DNA of 64,000 nucleotides from NCBI GenBank assembly GCA_009617715.1, contig VTFK01000522.1:1-64000 (forward strand), in the 5' to 3' direction. Origin of the DNA: Plectrocnemia conspersa (lineage: Eukaryota; Arthropoda; Insecta; Trichoptera; Polycentropodidae). The notes below the pieces were generated by a model. It saw only the letters and a program-made list of their open reading frames with translations. It searched no databases and was not told the origin of the DNA. Numbering within the stretch: the stretch's first letter is position 1; each line of letters starts with the position of its first letter. Made by a program: the position numbers and the translations under genes. Below, piece after piece: positions 9,867-20,913 of this stretch.

Positions 9867-10440
9867 TTATATGATATTTAATTAAAAATTTATTATCACA
9901 ATCACTGTTAATAATCTTTTTATTATAAATTGTAATATTATAAAAAGTTCACATTTTTATTAACATATTGATTAAATAATATTTTTTTAACCAATGGCAA
10001 AAAAATTGTACCGCGTTTTAAAATATATTACCGTATAAAATTAGAATAAACATTTTTAATGCACATATTTTATCAAATGTCTTGTATTTGGGGATTTACG
10101 AGTAAGTTTAAATTAAAATCACTTTAGTTTATTAAAAATAGTGCTTTAATTTTTATTTAATTTCTCCCAAAAGACATAAATATAAAAATTAAAAGTTTTA
10201 CCACTTTTCTACTAAAATATGAACTGAACATTTAACCAAAAAAATGCTAGATGAAAATTGATTATAAATACTAAATTTAAATTTAGAAAACAGCTATTTA
10301 ATTATGAAATTAGATTTCAACCATTTTCTGTGAAGTTTGGCACAAATTCTTGAAAACATAATACATTTAAAACCTTTTATGATTCACTAAAATCAAACAG
10401 AAATAATTGCTAGGAAATTATTTTTTTTTTATTTGATTGT
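9867..10440 (-). repeat. Dispersed AT-rich repeat family R, copy 1
   Basis: The reverse complement contains, in order, GCAATTATTTCTG, GAATTTGTGCCAAACTT, AAATTTAGTATTTATAATC and CAGTGATTGTGATA, then TTAATTAAATATCATAT. The same string order is found on the plus strand at 48350-48890 and 53735-54780. No coding region is visible. Copies are about 75-85% similar by eye, so the family is old. Confidence 0.6.
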
Positions 10441-10990
10441 TTTAACTGTTATGCTATTTGTTTGTATATTTTATGGCTTCGTCTAATTTAATTTAGTAAA
10501 AATAAATAAATTAAATAACTTAAGCTATATTTGTGATAGTGCTTAAATTATCAATGTTAATTTGTATTAGATCAGATAGAAATGTTCTAATTAAGATAAA
10601 TGTTCTATTTGTTTTGATCTGTTAAATTTTAGTTAATATTTAAAATAACTTTACACTAATTTTTTTTTGGAGTATTTTCGATACTTATTTAATATTTTTT
10701 ACGTATTTTAAATTGGTTATTACGAGTATTAGCTCCATGAAACATTTTAATCTATTTTTTCCGATAATCAGTTACAGCCTTTCTAGATTTTTTTTCTGTA
10801 TTAAGATAATACTAGGTTCTAGCTTTCATTCGTAATGACAAATATTTTTATTTTTATTTAAGTTTTTCAGGTGTTCATTCACCTAAGAAAATATTTTGTG
10901 ATATGATTAAAATGAAAATATATTTTTAATGTTAATACAAAAAGAGTATAACAATAATATTAGTTAATTAAGAAAATACTCTTGTAACCC
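10441..10990. other. AT-rich spacer, nothing recognised
   Basis: Very AT-rich, without ORFs or matches to the other repeats that I could see. Confidence 0.5.
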
Positions 10991-11720
10991 TCTGGCGTTT
11001 AGAAACCGACTGAATATCGATACGATCATTTTCCCTCCTTCTGTGTGCGATTTCCTTACGGAACGATAAAAAGTGAAGTTTTCTTTACTTTATTAATGTG
11101 GTAGAAGAGCGTTTCGAGTCGGCGGCAGGATGCTGCCAGTTTGCTTATATTTTGCACTCGCGTTCCATGTTTGTCCTACACTTTTCGCCCGACACTCGAA
11201 AATGTTTTTTCGCTGGGAATACGATAAAAACTTGTATATTTCAAAATCAATATTTGCACGGGTAATCCGCCGAGCAAACAGCGACAAGTGGAAAGACTTG
11301 CCGATTCTTTGCCAACGAGAGCGAAAGCTCTTACCTCTATCTATCCATCTGGTCGAGAAATAAAATTCGACTCTTACAAAAAAATAAAGTATCCGATAGA
11401 GCTTTCGACGCACTAATAAATTAGTCTCGCGGCAGACGCTTTATCTACGTCCTCATATATTCAAGCTTATCCAAATTGGGGAAGAAGTACGAATCGTATA
11501 AGTTTTAATACGCGAATATCTTTCGCAGATAATCTTCAGAATGCGACCCCTACGTATTAGTTGATATTTTTTAATATAACTTGTTTAGTTCGAGTCGAAC
11601 GGTTCGACTCTTATCTCAGCACTGTTAGTCATACGAGGGGGCACTGAGTCACCCCGTCGCTTCATTACCTCAATCCTAAAAAGCAGCGTCAGTCATCGTT
11701 CATTATATTATAGATGCAAG
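10991..11720. other. GC-richer island with a small open frame
   Basis: CpG-rich stretches occur at 10985-11060, 11100-11460 and 11590-11700. The block contains the small ORF described at 11130-11363. There is no repeat copy elsewhere in the window, so it is single-copy sequence and a candidate conserved region. Confidence 0.3.
11130..11363 (+). CDS. Small ORF with signal-peptide-like start, unproven
   Basis: A true ATG opens a 77-codon frame. Its first 20 residues (starting MLPVCLYFALAFHV) look like a signal peptide. A basic and aromatic remainder follows, with FFRWEYDKNLYISKS and a terminal LSIHLVEK. It lies in a GC-richer island. An overlapping opposite-strand frame of 106 codons shows how easily open frames arise here, and no domain is recognised. 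It could be a small secreted peptide or chance; I lean to chance. Confidence 0.15.
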   Translation: MLPVCLYFALAFHVCPTLFARHSKMFFRWEYDKNLYISKSIFARVIRRANSDKWKDLPILCQRERKLLPLSIHLVEK

Positions 11721-12340
11721 AGACTGATCAAACGTCACGTGTCAAAGCGTTTCATTTAAATAATGCCCTTTTTAATTAAAGTGAATATAAACTTACCAAA
11801 TTTTACGAGATGTGTTTAAAAGAAATTCACTTCAAGAGATAAATTTTATAATAGTACAGTTCAGTTAAAAAATAAATTCCAAATAATGCTATGTATTTAT
11901 TAGACTTAATATCATTTATACGATACACTTATTTTCTCTTTATTTATAAACTCTTTTACTGTTAAGGATAGATAAAATAAACAATGATAGAAATATTAAA
12001 AATGTAGTGCCGTAGAAAGATAAGTATGAGATAAATAATCTAATTATATATGGATCAGAGTTGTAATACAAATACTATATTATTAAATTAACTTTCCTTA
12101 TCTCTTTTGTAAAAAATAAATAGAACATCGAATTTAGCATATAAAAAGATTTCTATTCGAAATAAAAAATCTAAATAATTTAGTAATTTTTTTTTTTTTG
12201 TAATGTAAATTATTAATACATTTTAATTAATATAACACTATAAGAAGGATATCAGGGAAAAAGTTGCTTAAACGGAATAAAATATGATCGAAACCGAAAC
12301 ATATAATACAACCCACGACCAACTATATAAATTATGTAGG
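11721..12340. other. AT-rich spacer, nothing recognised
   Basis: AT-rich, with a T run near 12190. No ORF or repeat family member seen. Confidence 0.5.
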
Positions 12341-12720
12341 TAAAGATAAACATCTAGATTTGAGGCAGGGCCGGAGCCTAATTAAAAAATCTCCAAACTC
12401 TCGAATCAATTAGAGTCACAGGGTCTTTGAGGATTTATTATTCCTGCGGGGATTGATAGCGGCGGCCCGAGAGCTTTTCATTAAATCGGTTTACATTACT
12501 ATACCTACAGCGTACAAGTCAAAATTTACAATTTGCAATCGAATTCATTTTAATCCCTTAATAAAATTTAAGACTCGAGAGTGAATCCCTTGCGGAGAGG
12601 ATTACGAGCTCTGACGATTGCTCGCTGAGCGATTATTATATTGTCTCGCTAATAACCCCAAGGATTTAACATAGCGTTCGAAAGATTTAGTGTATTTATA
12701 AAGGCAATAAAGCGATGATA
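12341..12720. other. GC-richer island, candidate conserved non-coding block
   Basis: The block contains GATAGCGGCGGCCCGAGAGC and several short TAATTA-like and AATTAG strings. It has no open frame of note and no second copy in the window. Confidence 0.3.
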
Positions 12721-13054
12721 CTTTCAAGAAAATATTTATTCTATTTAAACGGATGTTTAATTAATTAATCTTTTTAGTGTTCTTAAATCTTATTTAGGGC
12801 AGTTTAACAACGAAGCAGCCAAAATCGTTTTCAACCGTATCGGATTGTCTGTATATACAAAAAGGGTTCTGTGTCCCAAGAATTAGTACATAAAACAATA
12901 ATTTTTGCATAACGCGCAGTGCGTTATTTTGGGGTTAAAATATTTATTAAAATTTCAAAAGCTAGAAAATTATATGATTTACAGTTTATTGTTTAAAATA
13001 ATATAATTTGCATTAATAAAATTTAAAATAAATACTGCAAGCTTAGGCGTTTTT

Positions 13055-13275
13055 TAATGCCATATAGAGCATAATTGCACTCTTGAGAGTCGCGATCGCG
13101 TCCCTTGTTCTTGTTATTTTTCGTGGCAGGACGTGAACGTTTTGAAACGCTTCACTTGCGCGAGCAATTGAGCTTTACAACGAGCTTGTCATTTAAAAAT
13201 TTTCGGCGATAGCTATGAGGAATTGAAAAAATATATAATGGCACACATCTATTTTAGGTGTGTACTTTACTTGTT
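13055..13275 (+). mobile_element. LINE-B 3' tail, plus strand
   Basis: GAGAGTCGCGATCGCGTCCC begins a segment that translates as ESRSRPLF, the same motif as RESRSRPLL near the end of LINE-A ORF2. Further on, GGCGATAGCTATGAGGAATTG translates as GDSYEEL. The segment ends at AGGTGTGTAC. Sister copies lie at 6310 (minus), 29220, 41565 and 59850 (minus). Confidence 0.6.
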
Positions 13276-14082
13276 TTTTATTATTGTGGAAAACTTTTCT
13301 AGTCTTAAAAATATATTTTTTCTAGTTCATGATTATATAAATGACATGCTATTTTTTTTCTATGTATAATAATTAAACATACGATATTTCAACGAGTTTT
13401 TAATATTGCTCAAATAAAAACTTGATGCTTCATAAAATAACAAAATATTTACACTAGAGTTTATACAGAAACCGTTTTTAAAAACTGGTTTTACTTGGTC
13501 TTTTTAAGTTGCGAAAAAAGATTTTTTAAATTTAATAATTAGATATTATTGACAATACAAAAAATGTAACAAATTGAAAACACCTCAAATTTAGTAATTC
13601 CAAATAAAAACAATTGTAAAAAAAAAAAATTTTCCTAAAGTTTTTTATTTTTAAATTTTTTTAAATTTATTTACTCACAAAAAAATACTTTCTTAAAAAC
13701 AGAAAACGTTCACTAATGGATCACTGTTTGATATTTTAATTTTATTTAACTGAAAATATAAATATTTCTTTACTGACTAATAAACTTAGTTATGTTTATA
13801 GTTTTCAGGACAATAAATAGTATATCTGAATTCTCAGTTCTTTTATTTGTCGACTCAAATTTAGAAAATAAGAGCTGTAGTGTCTTTAAATTGAATTTTT
13901 TTTTTTGAGGTTACTAAATAAATCTATTCATTCATTTTTTCCATGGCTTTTTTAAGAATATTGCTTTCTACGACACATTTATCGACAGAATCTGTTTGTA
14001 TGCAAGAGTTTTGATATATCTTAGATTATTTATTTCTCAATAACTTTTGTCGCAATTACTTGCATCGAAAAGATAAAGATAT
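13276..14082. other. AT-rich spacer, nothing recognised
   Basis: Homopolymer-rich A/T sequence. I see no ORF, inverted repeat or family member. Confidence 0.5.
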
Positions 14083-14091
14083 AAATTTGCC

Positions 14092-14536
14092 GGCACCCCG
14101 ACAAAACCGCGCAGGACAATCCCGCGCCGACTAAGCCGCCCCGACATAGCCGCGCAAAGGCAAAACAAAATTCATTTTATAACATGGTTTTTATTTATTA
14201 TTAATTAATTACAAATATATATAGAAAAAGGGAGACGTCTCGCTACCGCTCGCGCCGACTTTCACTGTAGAACCAAACCACCTAACCTTTTTTTAATGAT
14301 ATTGTATTAATTTATTCTCATTTCGGTATATTTTGTTACTGTCCAACATCATCCAATCTATGACTAACTGTTCAAAAAGCGAATCACTAGTGATAGAGCT
14401 GTCCACAAAAAAAAATAATTAGAATTAAAAAATTCATTTTATTCAATTTTATAATTTTGATTTGCGCTGCAATGTCGGCGCGGCTTTATCGTCGCGGCAA
14501 TGTCGGGGTTGTAATGCGCGGCTATGTCGGGGCCCC
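14092..14536. mobile_element. Non-autonomous DNA element with 9-bp duplication, copy 1
   Basis: AAATTTGCC is directly repeated at 14083-14091 and 14537-14545, flanking 445 bp. The ends are inverted (GGCACCCCGACA and TGTCGGGGCCCC). Next to each end lies a cluster of GC-rich units built on CCCCGACATAGCCGCGC (left 14103-14157; right, inverted, 14465-14532). The interior 14238-14372 matches the inverted interior of the element at 17505-17864. No coding sequence is present. A 9-bp duplication plus subterminal repeats is typical of Mutator-like (MULE) elements, but without a transposase the superfamily remains inference. Confidence 0.75.
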
Positions 14537-14545
14537 AAATTTGCC

Positions 14546-15990
14546 AATATATTTTAAGGATTTTTGAAGTATAACAATAGTGTTACTTTACCAAATAGTC
14601 TTTTTCCTTGTAATTGTTTTTAAATAGATTTTATGAATATAGAACTGATTTTAAATAAAATAAATAAAATTAATAAATAAGCTTTGGGAGAAAAAACGAA
14701 GAGATTTATTTATCCGCAACACCATTTTTTGGTTGACTATAACGGAATGATGACGACCGGCGGCGCCTCGTCCTCCTGTCTAATTCATACATTTAATAAC
14801 TATGTAACTATTATAAATATACTGTACGGCCCAATCTATATTTATTTGATATCCTTCGGCCAAAATACCTTTACTTATTAACAAATTGCTTAAAGTCTCA
14901 ACTGCTAAACAAATTTCTCTCAACGCGTTACAAAGCTCCAAAATTTTAGTATATTAGTTTTCATTCCACATTTAAGAAGTACCAAAATCATTACCTTTGC
15001 ATTTTATTTAAAGTACGTTAAAAATTTGTTAAAAATAATAAAAAAATTGAAAATATAGCAAATCTATTTTTAATTTTTTAACAAGATAGACTTCTAAAAC
15101 CTCTCTTATCTGTAGAAAACATAGTCCAGTGTGAAAACGACGACTGCCATTTTCGTCGACGTTCGTAGAATTATGCACAAAGGATTGACTTCCAGGAAAG
15201 ACAATTAATCAAGCCTTTTACAGAGATGTCTTTGAACGATTTTGAAATCGAGTGTAGCGAGTCCGAAGGGAGTTTTTTTATGAAGAAAAACATCTCCGCC
15301 TTGTTACATATATATTATATATGTACATCTCTGCTTTACCTTAGCTTTTGCTATTTCTTATATTTTTATTTTAAAGTTAAAATTCAAGTTTAGGTCTCAT
15401 TTTTATGCCACTGAGGAAAACATTCGTAACCGATGTACTTTTCAAAACAAAAATTTTAAAAACACGTTGCTTTAGATAAAAACTACACTGTATGTACAAG
15501 TACTTACATATATGTTTAAGTTTCCGCACTATCACTATTTTTGAAAGCCTACCTGAGTTTTTTTTATAAAAGCAGTATTTCTTTTATATTTACCTAAGTG
15601 AGCACTTTTTACGACTGAAAATATGGATGAAAGCCATTTTAAGCAGTTTTTAGTACAAGGTATAAAAAGGCAGTGCAGCAGTGGGTAATTTTGTCGCGTC
15701 GTAACATAACACAAGCGGTGACCGTTCGCCTATTTCATCGGCTGGGTGTCGAGTAATAAAAGTTAAATTTTAAAGGGCCGTTAGCCCTTCCGCGTTATTA
15801 GTCAGCATACAGAATGTATCATAGCCGTTTATCCACTTAGTCTCGAGCTTGTATTGCCAATTTGGCACTTTTCCCCTGTTTAATAGTCAATTACGGCTCA
15901 GCTAAATAGTTACCACCTCCCCTCCTCGTCAGATTGCAAACGATTGTCGTTTACTCTACACAATTTCAATATAATCCTGAAAAAATAGTG
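14546..15990. other. Mixed spacer, no supported gene
   Basis: AT-rich to about 15110, then patches of higher GC at 15120-15260 and 15660-15960. A 65-codon open stretch at 14684-14881 lacks an ATG and any domain. The 15660-15960 patch, with GGCCGTTAGCCCTTCCGCG, is single-copy in the window and could be a conserved non-coding block. Confidence 0.3.
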
Positions 15991-16329
15991 AATGGAAAAG
16001 TGATCCTACGGTGTTTAATTTTCATTTTACAATCCGTGCTTAGAATTATTTTTTTATATTTATATATTTATGTTGTAAAAATAATTATTTACTATTAAGT
16101 GATTTTTGTACTCCAACAATCACAGTACTGTTACAAGTTAACCGCTTTGCAAGTTCGAGGCATACGTAAGAGATAAATGTCCGGCCCGTCTTTTAAATTA
16201 AATTTACCAAATTTGCTTTAATGATTAAATATGAGACGTCTCATTTATGACTTCATCACTATTGAATTTAAAATTCTTACTTAAATTTATTAAATATGTT
16301 ATTTATTTTACATTGTCGGATGGAAAACG

Positions 16330-16790
16330 TTATATAATCTTTTTGTCGTAACGTAGGTCATACCAAATTGACTTAGCGGAATTGTTCGTTCAGGCTACTG
16401 TACGAACAACGTTGTTATTTACCGCAGCCTGCACAAACTCCCCTTAAGCTCCTAATAAATATGTAGGGTGCATGCAGAGAGGCGAATCGGTTTGGTTCGA
16501 TCGTCGAGTCGTTATCGCGAGTCGCGAATGTGGATGCTGGGGAGTTTCCGCACAACTCTCGATTAAGCTCCGACTTTCGCCGTGATTGTCAATTTATTTG
16601 CTAATTTAAACGCCACTTACGCACCTTATTCCTCTACCGGATATAAACTCCAATTTCGTTCTAATTGAAACGGGAAAATTGTTTTACGCTCAAATCCGTT
16701 ACGTCGTTCCGATGGATGCAATTATACAACTTTTAATGGGGAAAAGCGCATCCAGGAAATTTTTATTTCCAATCACACACGTATACTCTG
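16330..16790. other. GC-richer island, candidate conserved non-coding block
   Basis: CpG-rich sequence with TCGTCGAGTCGTTATCGCGA. No usable open frame and no other copy in the window. Confidence 0.3.
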
Positions 16791-16964
16791 AAACTATTAT
16801 TTTTTTAATAAAAAAATAACTCAATAGAAAGCTAGAAACTACATTATGTGTTTTATTTTGTAATCACTTACAGTCCTAATCGAAAAATTTGAAAGGTTTA
16901 TGAAAGTAGCAAATTTTCGCAAATATATTAATAACACCTAAATATATTAGCGTAATTATGTTTC

Positions 16965-17026
16965 TTTTACAGTCATTTATTTTCCTACTTCGTAATTACT
17001 CAGTAGGAAAATAAATAACTGTAAAA
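16965..17026. repeat. 25-bp-arm hairpin
   Basis: The left arm 16965-16989 (TTTTACAGTCATTTATTTTC then CTACT) pairs with 17002-17026 with one mismatch around a 12-nt loop. The arms are too perfect for chance in AT-rich DNA of this length. It may be a small palindromic element or a folded-back duplication. The loop is short for an animal microRNA precursor. Confidence 0.8.
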
Positions 17027-17038
17027 TTGAATATGTAT

Positions 17039-17064
17039 TATATATGTATATATATATATATATA
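17039..17064. repeat. (TA)n microsatellite
   Basis: A run of TA dinucleotides broken by one G. Confidence 0.85.
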
Positions 17065-17184
17065 GGTACCCATACGCATTTTTTTGTAATGAAACTCAAA
17101 TTTATTTATATAAAATAATTTTCATGATATTCGGTGACTTTGCTCTATCTATATTGTAAATCAAAAAATCCTTTCTTATAAAAT

Positions 17185-18235
17185 TTTGTAGGTTTAGAGT
17201 CGAAGAGGACGAAAGGGCCGATTTTATCTCGACTTGTGCATTGAATTTTTTATTTTTAAGAAATGTTGCAATGAGCGAAAAATATGGTAGTCAGTTGAAG
17301 CCAGATCTGAAGAATAGACCGGATGCAATAGTTTTCAAATTCAATTCCTCCATTTTTTTTTGGTCAAACCAGCTAAGTGCGGGCCAGCGTTGTCGTGCAG
17401 GAGAATTAGTTTTTCGTTTCTGTTCACTAAAGCTGGTCTTTATTTACGCAACTTAGCGCTTAAACGTTCTAATTAGTCACAGTACACTTGTGATGTTACC
17501 GTATGCGAATTCCCAAAATACACGCATTAGAGAGCCACAGTGACGTCAAGATGACGTTTCACACCGGCGCCGAAATCAGTTCCACAAATACTCACAGGCG
17601 TCGCTTCATACGCCGCTGCGATCGCGGGATCAGTTAGTCATAGATTGGACGATGCTGGACAATTACAAGATATACCGAAATAAGAATAAATCAATACAAT
17701 ATCATTAAAAAAAGGTTAGTTGGTTTGGTTCTATAGTAAAAGTCGGTGCGAGCGGCAGCGAGGCGCCTCCAAGACGACGATAGAAAGAGACAAGTGAATA
17801 CTAGAAAGAGACGCGAGATGTGACGTCGACATGGCGCCCTAATGCATGCATTATGGGAATGCGCTTACCGTATCGATTTGTTTTATGAATTCATAATAAA
17901 TTATTCATTTTGCATCCCACCCACAAAGTAGCTCATTTTTTTGGGTGTAATCCAAGTTTCGGGGTCGGGGCTGCTTTTTCTTGATTCAACCATTGTTTAT
18001 TTTTTGTAACGTTTGAATAAAATACCCATTTCTCATCTCCAGTGATTAAATTTTGCAGAAATGGGCTCGACTGTTCTTTTTTTTACAATAGTTTGCAGAT
18101 AGCGCGTCTCAAGTGCTTGAAGTATGGACTTACTCGATAATTCTGCGATGGTGAGACTCAGATTTCTTAGAACTGCTTCATCCACTTCACGGAGTCTTCC
18201 ACTTTTTAGTTCATTTTTAAATCAAAATTACCAGA
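17185..18235 (-). pseudogene. Mariner transposase, MITE-interrupted (mariner 3)
   Basis: Minus-strand translation reads KSGRLREVDEAVLRNL (about 18169-18218), then FNHWR and TMVESRKSSPDPETWITPKK (about 17920-18060). The inserted element 17505-17864 interrupts it. It resumes as TVTSQVYCDQLERLSAK and LILLHDNAGPHLAGLT (about 17360-17500), the second catalytic-aspartate region of Hsmar/mauritiana-like mariners. Frames shift several times. The DNA-binding N-terminus and the last catalytic region are not clearly retained. Confidence 0.8.
17505..17864. mobile_element. Non-autonomous DNA element with 9-bp duplication, copy 2
   Basis: TTACCGTAT is present on both sides (17496-17504 and 17865-17873) and marks the target-site duplication inside mariner 3. 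The termini are inverted: GCGAATTCCCAAAATACACG at the left against GCGCATTCCCATAATGCATG read inward from the right, both continuing to GCATTAG and GCC. The interior 17632-17772 matches 14238-14372 in reverse orientation at roughly 85-90%. No ORF is present. Same family as the 14092 element but with different end sequences. Confidence 0.85.
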
Positions 18236-19980
18236 TTTAAAATTAATAAACCTTTTTTGGCATTAACGGATAGTTAATGCGCCTTCGTAAACCTCGCAAA
18301 TGTTTCTTGTTGCCTCCGATGCGTTTTTTTTGCGAGAAACTGGAAAAGCATGCAGCTTCACAAATGTTCTTAAGAAGGACACGTCTGTCATTATTAAAAG
18401 GGACACGTAAAAAATATTTTTTCTTTACAAAATGAAGATAAAGACCTTTCACAACACAATAAATATTCGAATACGTCTTTCTTAGTTAAATGACTGAATT
18501 CAACTAACCTAAAACCATGCTTTCTGAAAATGCGTCGATACATATGGGTACCCATAATATATGGAATTCCATCGTAATACATTTTTAATGTGTTATGAAT
18601 ATAACTATAATACATTAATATATTTATTTATAATAAATTTGGAACTCAAATTTGATTTGGGCCGGCCTGTTATCGTACTTATATAACGATTGATAGAGTA
18701 TATTATTTTAGTTGGAACGACAAAACCAACGTGCTTCACAATAATATAGAAGTGCACCCATGTCATCACATACTTTTGCGAAAAGCTTTCCTCCTAATGA
18801 GTTGTTTTTAATTATATATACAACTCTTATCTAAGCTATAACTATTGTTAATAATCGTCTATGAATCATGCAATGTTTCCAAATTGTACAAATAGCCACA
18901 TTTAGTGCCTATAGTCCATCGTTTTTTTCTGTCATGGACATTCTAATTATATATAATATATACGTTACTGGTTTATAACCATTCTCATATTACCAATTAA
19001 TTATTAGCTACAATTTTTAAGGGAAAAAAATAATTTAATAAAAAATATAATATTATGATACTACATATTTTAAATAGAGGAACTCATACATATGTGTGTA
19101 TTATGTGTCACGTATTCGATCCGAATGATGTATGGGCGGATTTCGAGTGACATTTGTCAAAGAAAAAACGTATCGGGAAAACCCGAATCAAACTATCAAA
19201 GACGCAATCTCGACGTGTTTCCCAAGAATTATCTCTTTTGCGCCTGAGGTTATATTGTTATGTCACAATGTGACGTTAACGTGATAATGTTATTATATTT
19301 GTGTCTATACAAAATATTTACTTAAATTAAAATAATTTGACGTAGATCGAATTACCGTTGTGCAATCGTCTCAAATATAAATGGGGTAGGGCTAAACCGA
19401 AAAAAGGAGAATTCAGCGCGTGTCGTTGCTTTTGACATATGACATCTGAAACTAACATCTCATATGTATTGAATTTGCTAGTAATTGAAATTTTCAACTA
19501 GAGTACAAGTAAATTTATGGAGTATAAATATGTTAGTTGAAAAAGTGGTAGTTTATTGATAAATTTAATTGTATTTATTTTTTTGTAATTTTGTCACTAA
19601 TATCAATATTTTATTTTTTTGTATATCATGTGATTTTTTGGATTAGAACATTTTATTAACTGTCAAAGTATACAATATAAAAAATATTAGTGTGCAGAAT
19701 ATTACCAAAATAATATTTTACATCAATTTTTACCTAGCTTACATAAAAATGATTCGAGATAGTTATACGTAATAGTAAATAAGTGTATTAAATTTATAAA
19801 ATGCATGTTTGAGTTACTTATAAATCTGGAATTCTATACACATTGGTTGATAATGTATTCGATGGTATCTCTTGAGTAATAAGTACGCGTCTATACTCGA
19901 ACACCGTGTCATCTGTCTCCCTATTTTAGAGATATGTTTAAACATCAAAAGATCAGCTGGGGACGATATCCAATACACTC
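18236..19980. other. AT-rich spacer, no supported gene
   Basis: Two overlapping minus-strand open stretches (18243-18615) have no recognised domain and are not in frame with the adjacent mariner. A moderately GC-rich patch lies at 19090-19260. I see no repeat family members. Confidence 0.35.
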
Positions 19981-20450
19981 TGACCGTTTCGTAGCTAGGT
20001 GCAGTCATAGCGTAGGTGGCGCAATTTATTAGCGACGGATTCGCCGCACTTATCGAGCGGCCCTCCGCTAGAATTTGTAGCTGCTGAGATTATCGAGTGT
20101 TGCAGAGAGAGAAAGAGAAGGAGTCGGATTCGGATTGCACAGGGGCGGCGGTTGAAAGATATCGGGGACTCTGAAGGATCTCCATCTCCACCCTTTTCAT
20201 GTTGACCTGTCGCCTGTGTCACGGGGAAGAATAATACAGTGGGGATGATTGCTTATCGGGACCCTTGTTTCTTTATCTGCCGCTCACAAAGGATCCGACT
20301 GCGGTCGCCTCTAGCTCCGATTAATCAACCTGTTTGTGATTAACGATCTATACCGACGCTCTAAACGCCCATAATAACGCGTCGTTCGTCGATACAATAA
20401 CAAAGCGAAATGGAAATCAAAGCAGTACTTGACGATTGAGCAAACAACGT
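19981..20450. other. GC-richer island, candidate conserved non-coding block
   Basis: CpG-rich, with a GAGAGAGAAAGAGAAGGAG purine run near 20105 and several CCGAC/CGCC blocks. No open frame has a recognisable domain. Confidence 0.3.
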
Positions 20451-20706
20451 GTAAGGTCTCAAATTGACTGTTTGCTTTGTGGGTAAAAGAAAATCAGAAT
20501 ATTTAGATTTTTACATAGTCTCAAATGTGATAAATTCGTAGACAATCGCGTACTGCTTCCGTCGGTCTTAAACTTTCCTTCCGTTGCCTCTTTGACTGGT
20601 TTAAAATTTGACAATCGCTGAAAGCGAGATCTGGTGAATATCAGTGGACTTACAAGATACTGATTTTTAAAGAAGTGCATATTCTGGATTATTGCAATAG
20701 TTAAAT

Positions 20707-20913
20707 ATGTCTAATATGGAGCTAAGCAAGGTTGCTTTTATTTCACAGATTAATTCCGCAAAATTAGAAAACATGAGTCTTATCGCCATTTTTTTGAAGA
20801 TGGAACAAACTTATGCTTTCAAGCGATGCAACAGTGCCTGCATGTATCAATACCTACATGTTCTGAAACTTTTTAGTAACAACATGCATCGTCATTATCT
20901 TATTCGTCGATGA
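20707..20913 (+). CDS. 68-codon ATG ORF, unproven
   Basis: An ATG frame (MSNMELSKVAFISQINSAK...) runs 68 codons to a stop. The composition is plausible for a protein but no domain, neighbour or splice structure supports it. It is most likely chance; listed because the start is a true ATG in otherwise featureless DNA. Confidence 0.1.
   Translation: MSNMELSKVAFISQINSAKLENMSLIAIFLKMEQTYAFKRCNSACMYQYLHVLKLFSNNMHRHYLIRR

Noticed and set aside
18243..18615. Minus-strand frames next to mariner 3
   Set aside because: They do not match a mariner N-terminus in any frame and show no other domain.
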